Program-made: the position numbers and the translations under genes
Notes under the pieces: model-generated
The model's input: the letters and a program-made list of their open reading frames with translations, nothing else
The model's database searches: none
Told to the model about the DNA's origin: nothing
Part shown: in pieces, positions 18,571-28,547 of the stretch
How positions within the stretch are numbered: position 1 is the stretch's first letter
How the letters are laid out: each line of letters starts with the position of its first letter
Assembly: GCF_007860015.1 (NCBI RefSeq)
Contig: NZ_SJPS01000001.1
Coordinates: 806,001-870,000, forward strand
From: Bythopirellula polymerisocia
Lineage (GTDB): Bacteria > Planctomycetota > Planctomycetia > Pirellulales > Lacipirellulaceae
DNA length: 64,000 nt
Direction: 5' to 3'

Positions 18571-20343
18571 TTATTCAACGGTAAGTGGAACACTTAAATC
18601 GACTTGAGTCGGTGCCAAACATTGCCGCTCGTTGCAGGCTTGGTAGTGGACTGCGCAGTCAATGGATTGCTCTCCCTTGGCAGCCTTTTGGGTGATCTCA
18701 ATCATGCGTGTGAAAAGTGCCCTGTCCGCGAATACAGCATGGCCATCGGGCGAAACCGAGCGGGCAGTTTTGGGCACTTGCCAATCACCAACAGCCTCGA
18801 TGCCTTCAGGCAGTTGCAGTTCAAGCCGCGTGGCAATCTCACGCGGCTTGGCATCCAGTGAGCGAATTTCCCACAGGGGAGCGATATCGAGTTCGACCAT
18901 GACTTCTGTTCTCTTCCCAACTTCGGCGTGCTCACTCTTCATCCTAAGGGTCGCAGATACATGCTTGTCCTCAGTGTGACGGGTGCGTGGCACACTGGCA
19001 GTCTTAGTCGTCTTGCTTTCGGGTTCGTCTTTGCGGAGAAACACCCAGACATGGCCATGTGAAATCGCGAGATCGAAGGCACTGTCCTCCTCGCCTCGTG
19101 TTCTTGCCAGGTAGTGACGCATCTGTTTCGCCCATTCAGCTTCGTCTGCCTCCATCGCTTTATATTCCTGGCTTTCCTTCAGCTCCGTGTAGGCCTTCGA
19201 CCACGCCTCGTCCGCTTCTTCGGAGTAAATCTCGTCGCCCGCATAGCGCTCCTGAAAATCTTCACGAAGTGTTTTCATTTTGTCCGCGAAGACCTGAGCA
19301 ATCTCCGCTCGCTCGGAAACTAGTTGCTGGACTTCGTCCTTTTCGCTGTCGGAAAGATCTTTTCTCAAGTCGTAAGCAGAATAGAAATCGCCCACCAACA
19401 GATCAAGTTTCCCATCGGCATTGAAGTCGGCTACTTCAACTTGCGATCGAATACCCGGCACAATGTCGTCCTCGCTCCAAAGCAAGTTGTCATACCCCTC
19501 ACCACGACATTTTTCGACTAGGAGTTCACCCGCGGCAAACTCGGGGGCTTCCTTTGTGCCAATGTTGCGGAACCAGGTGACACTCCCATCGTCGCTCCCC
19601 GCCACGATATCCCACACTCCATCCCCATCCCAATCGGCTACTACGGGACAGCAATGGGCCTCCACCTTCAAGGGTTCGTCACCGACCTGGATAGTTTCGT
19701 TCTCCGCCGCAAAGCTAAACTCAGTGGGAGTCCCTTCATTCCTGCGGAGCTTGAGATGCCCGTCGAAGCAGCCGATCAGCAGATCAAAGTCTCCGTCCGC
19801 ATCCCAATCAACCGGTGTGAAAAAACTACCGAAAGATTGGTAATTCTGCTGCTGCTCCGGCGAACTCCGGACCGGTACGCCTGCCTTGTCAAGCAATTCC
19901 TCGCGGGCAGCCAACTTGTGTTCCGGCAAACCCCGAAAGAGATAGCAATGCCCCGGGTCATAGGAGTTGCTGATCATATCGCGGATGCCATCGCCATCGA
20001 GATCAGCAAAGCGGGCCTGGCAACCGATGCAACAATAGATGCGTACATTCGCATCTTCATCCCCCGCCTGAATGAGTCCCGCGTCCGTATACTCGGGGTT
20101 TGAAGCGGTTCCCACATTTTTGTAGAGGTGAAACTTGCCACTAAAGTCGCCGACGATGAGGTCCTGTAAACCATCGCCGTCCACATCCTCGACGCAAGGG
20201 CTGCTGTGGCCCCATGCCTCACCGGTGTCGATCACTTTGCCATCGGCTGAAAGCCGTACCGGCTGTTCAAGCTCGCCAGCCAGCAAAGCAAAACTGCTGC
20301 TCAAGAAGACCACTAGAAGAAACACACCTCGACGAATAACCAT
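18571..20343 (-). CDS. Secreted FG-GAP/VCBS repeat protein with DsbD-like C-terminus
   Basis: Signal peptide MVIRRGVFLLVVFLSSSFAL is followed by calcium-binding FG-GAP/VCBS repeats, each with a DxDGDGxxD core: EDVDGDGLQDLIVGD, FADLDGDGIRDMISN, VDWDADGDFDLLIGC, ADWDGDGVWDIVAGS and ADFNADGKLDLLVGD. A charged, helical insert follows (SDSEKDEVQQLVSERAEIAQ onward). The C-terminal ~110 residues end in CAVHYQACNERQCLAPTQVDL, the pattern of the N-terminal domain of DsbD, including a Cys pair that could be redox active. I chose ATG 20343 because GGAGG lies 7 bases upstream. Probably cell-surface or periplasmic; the ligand is unknown. Confidence 0.8.
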   Translation of the reverse strand: MVIRRGVFLLVVFLSSSFALLAGELEQPVRLSADGKVIDTGEAWGHSSPCVEDVDGDGLQDLIVGDFSGKFHLYKNVGTASNPEYTDAGLIQAGDEDANVRIYCCIGCQARFADLDGDGIRDMISNSYDPGHCYLFRGLPEHKLAAREELLDKAGVPVRSSPEQQQNYQSFGSFFTPVDWDADGDFDLLIGCFDGHLKLRRNEGTPTEFSFAAENETIQVGDEPLKVEAHCCPVVADWDGDGVWDIVAGSDDGSVTWFRNIGTKEAPEFAAGELLVEKCRGEGYDNLLWSEDDIVPGIRSQVEVADFNADGKLDLLVGDFYSAYDLRKDLSDSEKDEVQQLVSERAEIAQVFADKMKTLREDFQERYAGDEIYSEEADEAWSKAYTELKESQEYKAMEADEAEWAKQMRHYLARTRGEEDSAFDLAISHGHVWVFLRKDEPESKTTKTASVPRTRHTEDKHVSATLRMKSEHAEVGKRTEVMVELDIAPLWEIRSLDAKPREIATRLELQLPEGIEAVGDWQVPKTARSVSPDGHAVFADRALFTRMIEITQKAAKGEQSIDCAVHYQACNERQCLAPTQVDLSVPLTVE

Positions 20344-20564
20344 GCTACAGTCCTCCACGGCAGAGTAGTTTTCGCATACCGGTTGCCCTCCACAACGGGA
20401 CGGATCGACTTCAATGTTGCGATAATCGGTTTTGGGCAGAGCAGTATCTTCCTGTTTCGAGACGAGATTCGCTCAGGAAGTTCCATTATCCTTGCGAAAT
20501 GTGGATAAAGCCAATGCCGGTGTTTCAAAACCCCCTTGCGAATATCGCAGAGCTGCTGCAGTTA

Positions 20565-21959
20565 TTATCGGCAGCACTTCTTGTACTTCTTCCCACTCCC
20601 ACACGGGCAAGGATCGTTGCGGCCAATCCTTTCGCCCCGGGAAACGGTTGTCTCAGGCGCTGACACGTTGTTAGATGGCAACGAGCTATTATTGTACGCC
20701 TCCACAAATTCAGCCATCTCTGTTTCCGATGTCATGTCGTAACCGGCATCCATTCCAGACATGAAAAACGATTTGGCCATTCCAAAATTCTTGGGGTCAG
20801 ACAATTCTGATTTTAGCCTTCCCACGACTCCTTCCGTATTCAGCCATTCGATGATCGATTTCGCGTCTGGAACCTCAAACGCGCGATCCAGGTATTCCCA
20901 AAACTTCGTGAGTTCAAAGACAATTGAATCTGCCGCCTCCGGTTCGGTTGAGACTTTGCGAGGAACATACTCAAAAACGAACTCGGTGAGACTGGCAACC
21001 GTCATCATGTCGATGGTTTCGCCGAGGTAGTTGAGTCCGAATTCAAGCAGCAATCGAAACCATCCCAGCTCGCCATCACTATCGATTACCTGTTGAGCCT
21101 CGTTTGAATTGGAAAAGAGGTCCCACGCGCGCTCGTAGTAGGCTTGCTCGGCATCCTCATCTATTTCGCCAAACATAAAGATTGGTTGAGTAGAAAAAAT
21201 GCCGATTCCCACTTCCTTGGTAAGATCCTCCAGTGAGTTGTAAGGGTCTCTGGGCATCTCCAGCCCAAGGCTTTCTACTCCCAGCGCTTGCCGGACATCC
21301 TCCCATTTTCCCATCATGCCAATGTCGAGAAAGTCATTGGCGAAAGCTCGCTCAATAGCTTCGGCAGCGTCAACGGCTCGTAGATCAACTAATTCAACAA
21401 GCACCGTCGTATTGAATTGAATACTATCCTCGGTGGAGTCCGCCATCATCTCGGTCAAGTAAGCAGTAATTTGATTCCGAGCTTCCTCATGATACTTGGC
21501 CACGCAACGCAACCCTCTTACCGCGATCGAGCGAACGAACTCCTGCGTGCCTGCATCTTGGGCAACGAGAACCAACGGTTCGATGGCAGGTTCTCCGATC
21601 TTTCCAAAGACATGTGGCAATTCTTCCGATACCCAGTCGTCGAATTCGTCGTCCAATTCACACAGCATGTCGATCAGCGGTTGAACAGCTGCAGCGGACT
21701 TTAAGTCGGCTAATGTTCTCCATGCGGTGACGGGCAGCAAATCGATGCCATCCAAGTCACGATCAAGTCCACTTTCGCTGCTTAGCCACTCCGGATCACT
21801 CCATTTACGGACGATGTCAATCAGCTGAGGAATATCCTCGCCGGAAGCACGACACGCAGTGATGTAGTATCCTTCCTGTTCTTCCCAGTCGAAATAATTG
21901 CGGGGACTTCTCGCATTGCACAAACGTTCTACGATCGACGTTTCTTGTTGGCTGGTCAT
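20565..21959 (-). CDS. HEAT-like protein with C-terminal SEC-C zinc motif
   Basis: This 464-aa acidic protein starts at ATG 21959, behind AGGAGGTG. The N-terminal half has HEAT-like helical pairs ([53 protein letters not shown]). The very C-terminus is [18 protein letters not shown], the SEC-C motif also found at the end of SecA, which binds zinc through CxCx8CC and in SecA contacts SecB and ribosomes. Such proteins are common and mostly uncharacterised. No signal peptide, so it is probably cytoplasmic. Confidence 0.8.
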   Translation of the reverse strand: MTSQQETSIVERLCNARSPRNYFDWEEQEGYYITACRASGEDIPQLIDIVRKWSDPEWLSSESGLDRDLDGIDLLPVTAWRTLADLKSAAAVQPLIDMLCELDDEFDDWVSEELPHVFGKIGEPAIEPLVLVAQDAGTQEFVRSIAVRGLRCVAKYHEEARNQITAYLTEMMADSTEDSIQFNTTVLVELVDLRAVDAAEAIERAFANDFLDIGMMGKWEDVRQALGVESLGLEMPRDPYNSLEDLTKEVGIGIFSTQPIFMFGEIDEDAEQAYYERAWDLFSNSNEAQQVIDSDGELGWFRLLLEFGLNYLGETIDMMTVASLTEFVFEYVPRKVSTEPEAADSIVFELTKFWEYLDRAFEVPDAKSIIEWLNTEGVVGRLKSELSDPKNFGMAKSFFMSGMDAGYDMTSETEMAEFVEAYNNSSLPSNNVSAPETTVSRGERIGRNDPCPCGSGKKYKKCCR

Positions 21960-22034
21960 AGGACAATTCACCTCCTGGGCAACCCTTTTTCCACCCTCGT
22001 TCTAATCAGTTCCAGCGTCTTGAACAACCAGAAT

Positions 22035-22222
22035 TTTGGCTTCGAACCAGAATTCACCGCCAAGCTCTCCAAAGCCGGCGAGCACATCATGGAAGTCCCC
22101 ATCCGCCACGACTCGGGCAAAAAAATCGGTCTTCGCGACGGCCTCAGCGCGCTGTGGTGCATCGCGCGGTATGGGTGGTAAGCGCGTAGGCCGGAACAAG
22201 CCGTGCGCAGTTCCGGCACTGC
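22035..22222 (+). pseudogene. Duplicated 3' fragment of the GT2 glycosyltransferase gene
   Basis: The stretch repeats 18305-18507 (offset 3.7 kb, same strand) with a few base changes and one 15-base, in-frame difference. The older copy has TACGACTC twice, and here one unit is lost. It encodes FGFEPEFTAKLSKAGEHIME and on to ALWCIARYGW with the same stop, then the same 3' hairpin. An in-frame start at 21945 gives only a 78-aa product without any GT-A motif, so it is not a functional enzyme. Confidence 0.85.
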
Positions 22223-22248
22223 ACTCGAACCACTAACCCCCAACAACC

Positions 22249-22322
22249 CACCACCCGCCACGCACCACTAGCCACCTCCATCAATCATAAATCATAAATC
22301 TACCCGTCTCCCCAACCCCCCG
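22249..22322 (-). repeat. Left flanking repeat of the 22.2-28.6 kb island
   Basis: The core 22275-22308 matches, in inverse orientation, 28569-28609. Both read GACGGGTAGATTTATGATTT, ATGA, then TTGATGGAGG, with 5 extra bases in the right copy. Similarity continues weakly through the GGTGCGTGGCG block. The region 22323-22629 after it holds more dispersed-repeat sequence (ACTCGCGCCTAGCGCCTAAC) and no coding sequence. Confidence 0.65.
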
Positions 22323-22615
22323 TTCCCAGCCCCAACTCCATCTGACTCGCGCCTAGCGCCTAACAACTAGCCTCTAATTTGTCCCGTCTTTCCCGCGCAG
22401 GCGGGAAACCTCTGCAATTCTTTGATTTGCGAAGAGGGGGTATTAATACTCACTAACGAACCTCCCACAACATCTCAGATTGCCGATATTTCCCAGATAA
22501 AGATTTCTGGGAGATTAAAACATCATACCTGTGTCGGGCTGAGGCGGGCTAACGTTGACAGCCACATAGACTTTCTGCCTAGCCTAGTTGCCTACGCGTC
22601 GAGGGTGTTATGAGA

Positions 22616-22621
22616 TATAAT
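22616..22621 (+). promoter_or_regulatory. -10 box for a probably leaderless transcript
   Basis: A perfect TATAAT lies 8 bases before the ATG at 22630. Transcription would then start at or next to the start codon, and there is no Shine-Dalgarno upstream of the ATG, so a leaderless message is likely. No good -35 was found at 16-18 bases. Confidence 0.45.
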
Positions 22622-22629
22622 AATAAGTC

Positions 22630-25600
22630 ATGATCACGGACGACCCTACGCCAACATATCGAGGCTACCGGCGGCAGGCACTATACGCCTTGTTTCGCTT
22701 GTTCGATGATGGTCTACCCGAAGGGTCTGTGATTCAGCCCGAGGGGAACGAAGATCTCGCAGTTTTCGACGCTGCCGGGTCGCTCGTCGAGATCGTTCAG
22801 GTGAAGGACCACAGCGACAACCTCGCTGCGTCGAGCTTCAAGCCGTCATTCTATGAGCGGATCGCCCCACACTGTGCCGCTGGTTCGTCGACGATCGTTC
22901 GCATTGCATCTTTCGGGCCGATTGGTCCCGACCTTCAGAACGCCGTCTCTGGAGACGCCACCGCGCAGGCACGGGTCTTGAAGACGTTAACCAAAACTCG
23001 GACACGCGAGCAAAAGCTGGCCGATGGGAAGACAAAGACGCATACCATTCCAGGGCTACCGCAAGCTGACGCCAAGAACATAATCGACCACGTCGAGCTT
23101 ACTCCGGTCGCCGAAGATGTGTTAACGGGCGCAGTTGTCAGTGCGCTGACAAAGACCATCACAGGAGTCGATGCCCAACACGCATTCGACTTCTTAATGT
23201 GGTGGTTACTCACTTCTTCTGAATCGCAGTTGAGAATTGACAGAAGCAGAGCCATAGCCAAGGTTGGACGTATCGGCAAGTTTTTGTCGCAGCGTGCCGC
23301 TTACCACGATGAGTGGTACACATCTATCGTTCCAATCGGTCCCTCAGATAACGCTGGTGGCGACAAACGCGTTCTTGCTGAGGAGTACTATCGGGGTGGA
23401 CGCGTTCGATTTGACCACATTCATTCGGACCTCGACGTCCCACGCGACCGCTTCTTAAGGGAGATTCACACTGCCTTCACTCGTCAAAACGTCGTCGTTG
23501 TCCACAGCGCATCCGGGCAAGGAAAGACAACGCTCGCCTACCGGTATGTAAAGGAATTCGCCCCCTCAGACTTTCGTCTAGAGGTTCTGACTTCATCGAA
23601 CCTGAAACACGCACGGCGGCTCGCTCTGGCACTAATAGGCCATGCCGAAACAGTTGAAGTCCCCACCTTGGTTTATCTCGATGTGAGGCCTGGCGACAGC
23701 TACTGGTCCGAGGTCGTTCGTGAACTTGCGTCTGTCGTCGGAATTCGAGTTCTAGTCACAATCCGCGAGGAAGATTGGACCCGTGCACGAATTAGTCCTG
23801 CCGACTTTTCGTTTGCCGAGGTCCCACTGTCTTTTGAGAAAGAAGAAGCCGAGCCGATTTACCGTCGATTGGAAGCACTCGCAGACCCATCACGTCACCT
23901 TGATTTCGACGACGCTTGGAATCAGTTTGGCGTGAGGAAGACACTATTTGAGTTTGCCTACTACATCACACAGGAAGAGTCGCTCGCAGACCGGATATCG
24001 TCACAAATCGAAGCACTGCAAGACGCGGTAATCCGTGGCGAAAGAGGTGAGAGCGAACTGGAATTGCTACGGCTTGTGGCTGTCGCCTCGGCCTATGAGG
24101 CCCGGCTGGACCTTGCGAAACTTCTCGATTGCTGCGAACTCGTTGCTCCGCAACGCACGATTGAACGCTTTAACGACGAGTACTTGATTCGCGTCTCAGA
24201 GGAAGGTAGTCATGTCGAGGGGTTTCATTCGATTCGTAGCGAGATTATCGCAAACAAGCTGACCGACCCCGCTGCATGCCCTTGGGCCGAAGCGGCTTCT
24301 CGGGCTTTGCCGCTGATCGTCGAAGACGACTTGGAGAGCTTTCTGCTCTGCGCCTTCTCCCGCAATCCCGATTCGTCCAAAGTCCTGACTGCTGCCTTGG
24401 ATGAGTTTCGACCCAAGACGTGGATAGGCGTTCATGGAGTAGCAGCATCGCTCATGTGGAACGGGATCAAGGAATACAGTGAGCAAAACATTGAGCTTCT
24501 CGATGAAGTTGTCCAGAAAGTGAGTTCCGGCTGGTATGCCATCCTCGACTGGGATTTGGGGCAGGTGCTGGGAAAGGAGGGGTTTCGGCTGTTCGAGAGC
24601 CTTGAGCACATTTCGGACGAAGCTGCCAAGGCGGCTGACTATGCACGCTCCGTGAAGGTAAGGCAGTCCGACAAGGGCAATGTATTCTTGGGCCTGCGTA
24701 ACTGGCTGAGCAGTTTTACCAAGCCGCCGTCACCTCCCGAAGATATGCAAAACCTCATCGCAATGGGGGAACTTGTGTTTTGGCTTGGGCATTTGCAGAT
24801 CGAATCTTCACTCTGCGAAGCGATCACCGGAGATGTCATCGACACGGCGCTCAACGAACTTCACGTGTACTTGCTTGGAGAGTTCATTCGTGGCATCCGA
24901 ACGTGCGACCCTGAAACGTATTGCGAGTGGCTCAAGTCACATCGCGAGGACTTGGTCACCCACTTACGGAGTGAAGCGGCCATCGCCGAGTTGGATGAAA
25001 CCGACGATGCTGTGGTAGCTCACTACGCAATTGACATCGATCGACAGTCGACGGTACTTCGCACGCGTGGGAATCGGTCTAGGGCCTCCGAAGCAACCAT
25101 TCACGATTTGACAATTGAGCGAGTGGAGTTGCTAAGCAACCTATTTGCAGGAAAGAAGCGATACGGTGCAGTTGGTTACGGACACCGTATGTCGCTTGTT
25201 ACACAGTCTTCAGACGAAGCAGAAAAACCAGGAGTATTAGCCAAGAATCTGCACGCGACATGGCCACCGCGATTCAATGCCTTAGCACGCGGCCATGTAG
25301 AACGCAGGTTTCGGCCTAATAGCTGGGCAGATTACTTCCAATCACTTCAAAAAATGCGAGAGAGTGTATTGGCTGCGATAGTGGACTTGCGACAAGCGAT
25401 CCCATCATTGGCGAAGCCGCCGCCAGCGGGCGGCGGCGTTGCGCTTCAAAACCCCACCAAATGGGACAAATGCCGAAAGGAACTCAATGGGCAGTTTTTG
25501 CTCCCAAAAGTGGCTGTCGATGAATGGGGGTTCGTGACCGAAACCTCATCAGGGGACGCCACCGATTCTCGAAGTGAGCGATACTCTGGATCACAACGAT

Positions 25601-26907
25601 TTTCACCGGTACGGAAAGCAGTAAGCGAATACACACGAACAGTTGGAAACTTCATGTCCCAGGTGCTGGACTGCATGGTCCTCGTGCCGTATTTGAGAAA
25701 TGCCGAATCACAATCGGCCAAGAACAATCTACTGGCGAAGGCGTCGACACTAGGAATCAACGAACACTCGATTCGTCTCTCAGTGATCAATGGCGTCGAC
25801 GCATGCGCCGCCGTGGACCAGCTACAAAGAGCAACACGAACGGTCTTTGGAGATGCCAAACTCCCCGGTGCAGATTCGGTATTCTGTGAGCGTGAACGCA
25901 GGGCGATCATGACAACAATCACCGCATGGTGCATCTTCATCGACGGTATTCCGGCAGAAAACGGCGGGAAATCAAATAAGAGATCACGCCCAAGGAAGAT
26001 CAAACCCCGGAAACCCACCGGCGTTGGCGACTTGCTCGTGCAAACGAGAAACCGATTAAAGAATTCGCTTCAAGCACTCCGCAAAGAAGGTATTGAGGCA
26101 CGCATCTTGTCCGAAACCGTACCGTGGAATGGCATGCCTACTCTATGGATTTCTTATAACACAAACCATCCGCTTGCAACGCTGAACGCCGTGGAGAGGA
26201 TGTGGCATCAACTGGTCGGCGCATTTCGGCCAGATCGAGAGAAGATTGTGAGAGTGAAAGCATTCGACTTGCTCTGGTCAGCGATTATTCTAGTTCCTCT
26301 TGTGGGGGGAAAGAGCTTGGAACGTCAGGTGCTACCACATTTCAAGGCGGTGACTTACTCGGAGCCACCTGACCTTCAAGAGAGTCCATGGCGGCTGCAA
26401 CCAGAGAACACTCCAGAAGACGTTTGGCCTCGGCTGGGACTAGAGCACTGGGATGCGCAACCAAGTTGGGCACAGTTTGATCATTTCGCGGCGGCCTACG
26501 GGCTGTTGTTTCATCATGTTGATCACATGGCGGATTTTAACCGGCTGCCGGACGATCTCGACGAATTGGGCTTGTCGATACTCCAGTCATTTCTCGACCA
26601 CGAAACAACCCGTGCCCAGCCGGTATTGCAAGAAGTGTTCGACACTTGCGCCGAAGTTCTGAACGCCTTCCCCGAAATCGACGATGTGGTTATCGAAGTC
26701 AGACCGAATATCCACCTGTGCATGCAGCTGATTGTGGACATGAAGGACGCGATCATGCCGACAGCGGACTTCCACGAACAAGCCAAGCTGTCCATCGAAG
26801 AAGTCGTCGATTGGCGGGACAGGCTATTTGCGGGCATGCAGCAATTTGGGGTTGCACGGTACCTGTGGATCAGCGATTCGCTAGGATTCGGAGCGTGGAA
26901 CGGTTAG
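22630..26907 (+). CDS. STAND-like NTPase with N-terminal Cap4-type nuclease domain (putative defence protein)
   Basis: The N-terminal ~130 residues read YRGYRRQALYALFRLF, then PEGNEDLAVFDAAG and VEIVQVKD. This is the GYxxQ...ED...QVK pattern of Cap4/DUF4297-like PD-(D/E)xK nucleases, with likely catalytic D42, Q57 and K59. A P-loop VVVVHSASGQGKTTLAYRYV follows at about residues 288-307, then Walker B-like TLVYLDVRPGD and the sensor RVLVTIREEDW, as in STAND ATPases. The remaining ~1000 residues are helical and unassigned, the usual place for a target-sensing region. Nuclease plus STAND is the plan of AVAST-like anti-phage proteins; which type this is, or whether it is new, cannot be told without a search. 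Length 1425 aa. Confidence 0.7.
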   Translation: MITDDPTPTYRGYRRQALYALFRLFDDGLPEGSVIQPEGNEDLAVFDAAGSLVEIVQVKDHSDNLAASSFKPSFYERIAPHCAAGSSTIVRIASFGPIGPDLQNAVSGDATAQARVLKTLTKTRTREQKLADGKTKTHTIPGLPQADAKNIIDHVELTPVAEDVLTGAVVSALTKTITGVDAQHAFDFLMWWLLTSSESQLRIDRSRAIAKVGRIGKFLSQRAAYHDEWYTSIVPIGPSDNAGGDKRVLAEEYYRGGRVRFDHIHSDLDVPRDRFLREIHTAFTRQNVVVVHSASGQGKTTLAYRYVKEFAPSDFRLEVLTSSNLKHARRLALALIGHAETVEVPTLVYLDVRPGDSYWSEVVRELASVVGIRVLVTIREEDWTRARISPADFSFAEVPLSFEKEEAEPIYRRLEALADPSRHLDFDDAWNQFGVRKTLFEFAYYITQEESLADRISSQIEALQDAVIRGERGESELELLRLVAVASAYEARLDLAKLLDCCELVAPQRTIERFNDEYLIRVSEEGSHVEGFHSIRSEIIANKLTDPAACPWAEAASRALPLIVEDDLESFLLCAFSRNPDSSKVLTAALDEFRPKTWIGVHGVAASLMWNGIKEYSEQNIELLDEVVQKVSSGWYAILDWDLGQVLGKEGFRLFESLEHISDEAAKAADYARSVKVRQSDKGNVFLGLRNWLSSFTKPPSPPEDMQNLIAMGELVFWLGHLQIESSLCEAITGDVIDTALNELHVYLLGEFIRGIRTCDPETYCEWLKSHREDLVTHLRSEAAIAELDETDDAVVAHYAIDIDRQSTVLRTRGNRSRASEATIHDLTIERVELLSNLFAGKKRYGAVGYGHRMSLVTQSSDEAEKPGVLAKNLHATWPPRFNALARGHVERRFRPNSWADYFQSLQKMRESVLAAIVDLRQAIPSLAKPPPAGGGVALQNPTKWDKCRKELNGQFLLPKVAVDEWGFVTETSSGDATDSRSERYSGSQRFSPVRKAVSEYTRTVGNFMSQVLDCMVLVPYLRNAESQSAKNNLLAKASTLGINEHSIRLSVINGVDACAAVDQLQRATRTVFGDAKLPGADSVFCERERRAIMTTITAWCIFIDGIPAENGGKSNKRSRPRKIKPRKPTGVGDLLVQTRNRLKNSLQALRKEGIEARILSETVPWNGMPTLWISYNTNHPLATLNAVERMWHQLVGAFRPDREKIVRVKAFDLLWSAIILVPLVGGKSLERQVLPHFKAVTYSEPPDLQESPWRLQPENTPEDVWPRLGLEHWDAQPSWAQFDHFAAAYGLLFHHVDHMADFNRLPDDLDELGLSILQSFLDHETTRAQPVLQEVFDTCAEVLNAFPEIDDVVIEVRPNIHLCMQLIVDMKDAIMPTADFHEQAKLSIEEVVDWRDRLFAGMQQFGVARYLWISDSLGFGAWNG

Positions 26908-27104
26908 TTGCAGGAGACTCAATATTCCAACACCGCTTGTCTTAATGATCCGAATCGGTCACCAAGGAAACAACAGCGAAATCGGATATTTCCAAACTGC
27001 GATCAAGTGGACCACCCGCTTGCGATTGATAATGCGGCCAATTGCATGAAGTGAAAAAGTCTTCAGCAGCTGTAAGGTACCTCAGCCGTAAACTCCAAAG
27101 CCAG

Positions 27105-28232
27105 CTAAGTCTCTCTTTCGACCAAAAGTTCTTTGACACACTGATTAATCTTGTGGCGGAAGTCGTTGGAATACGACATTCCAACGACTTGGCCATTTTC
27201 TTCGTTGAATTCAAGCCAGTCACTCTTGTGCCCCATTAACGTTATGGTTTTCCATTTGCCATCCGGCAGAATTACTTGGACAAAGTTACAGGTCCATTCT
27301 GTCTTTAATGGTGGACGGGGACACGTACTTTCCTCTTCAGCCGTGAGGAATCGATAAACTGGGGGTACCTTAAAAATGGACTCCTGCGGAATCGGCTTGT
27401 CCGCTGGTTCTTGCATAGCGATTGTCCGAATCACTAAGAGGTCATCGAAATACTCATATCGAAATAGAAGGAAAGGGTAGTCATATAAACTGAAGTTTTT
27501 GTGATCGTCACTGACCCATCCTCGCCAAAATACATAAAGGACATTTAGCTTGATGAACTCACCGTGCGAAGCTACTGCCAATTCATATCCACCACCGAAC
27601 GCCTCGTCTAAACTCTCTCGGGCAAACTGCTCCATCGTCAGAAAATCCCCGATCGTCGACGTCCCATGCAGCACTGCTTGTACCGCCAAGTTTGGATCGG
27701 ACTCTATGTTCGGCGGATCTTGATAGACCTGTTTCAGGTAATCAATCAGCAATTCTCGGCCTGATCCAATAACGAACGCTTTTCCGATGGTTGGCGTGAG
27801 TATCTGATCAGAAGCAAGCCCAAATGAATCTGCCATAATTGACGCTGAGGATTCTCCCAAAGACAAGTCTTCCGCATAGGAGACAAAGCCAGCAAACCGA
27901 ATCTCGCTCCAAGTGGACGCGGACTGCATATTAATGTATTCCCTAAGACGCTGTGCATCGAAATAATCATGCTCACAACGCAGCCGTAGCTCGCCAACAA
28001 AATCCATTGCCGTAGTGCGCTTACCTGCCCATCCAATGACCAAATTGTCCGCAACAATCGCAATTTTCTGACATAGTCCTATTGGGCCCTGATAACCCGA
28101 CGGCGCATTCCTGAACGCAACCTCTACCGAAGGCAGGGTTGTCACCCTATCAGGCTCAACTGGTCCCGATAGCAATAGGTCAGCCAGTATAAGCGGATGA
28201 CCGGCAATTCGGAGCGCTGCGACGGCAGTCAT
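27105..28232 (-). CDS. HslV/proteasome-like Ntn-hydrolase domain protein (putative)
   Basis: The N-terminus MTAVAALRIAGHPLILADLLLSG resembles the HslV start TTIVSVRRNGHVVIAGDG. After Met removal Thr would be residue 1, and D17 falls at the family position. QKIAIVADNLVIGWAG corresponds to the lysine strand of HslV (KKVRRL..DKVIAGFAG), here after an insertion (K56 of the ORF). KAFVIGSGRE matches the conserved GSG turn. The C-terminal ~150 residues are extra and unassigned. Such enzymes are threonine peptidases that need an ATPase partner; none is adjacent except the convergent STAND protein. The region before the ATG has no Shine-Dalgarno but a small palindrome ATTGC-AAGC-GCAAT. Confidence 0.6.
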   Translation of the reverse strand: MTAVAALRIAGHPLILADLLLSGPVEPDRVTTLPSVEVAFRNAPSGYQGPIGLCQKIAIVADNLVIGWAGKRTTAMDFVGELRLRCEHDYFDAQRLREYINMQSASTWSEIRFAGFVSYAEDLSLGESSASIMADSFGLASDQILTPTIGKAFVIGSGRELLIDYLKQVYQDPPNIESDPNLAVQAVLHGTSTIGDFLTMEQFARESLDEAFGGGYELAVASHGEFIKLNVLYVFWRGWVSDDHKNFSLYDYPFLLFRYEYFDDLLVIRTIAMQEPADKPIPQESIFKVPPVYRFLTAEEESTCPRPPLKTEWTCNFVQVILPDGKWKTITLMGHKSDWLEFNEENGQVVGMSYSNDFRHKINQCVKELLVERET

Positions 28233-28547
28233 GACATTGCGCTTGCAATATGTCGTTTAAAAATTGTAATTGTCTTAATCTTGATGAAAATCGCAAGGTC
28301 AGCCGCAACCTGGTGGCTATGATTTGACAGGCTACCAATCCCTACAAGAAACCTTCAGCGGACACTTCGAGCCTCGCAGATACGATTGATTCGCCAATCT
28401 GTCCAGGCCGCAAACGCCGACCCTGATTCTGGCGATGCACCACCCCATTTTGGACACATCGCAGTATCTCTACTTTCTCACGTGAGAGAAAAATAGCTAA
28501 TCTGTGGAGGATCGTTTATAGCAGTTAGTGGTTGGAGAGTGTGGGGC

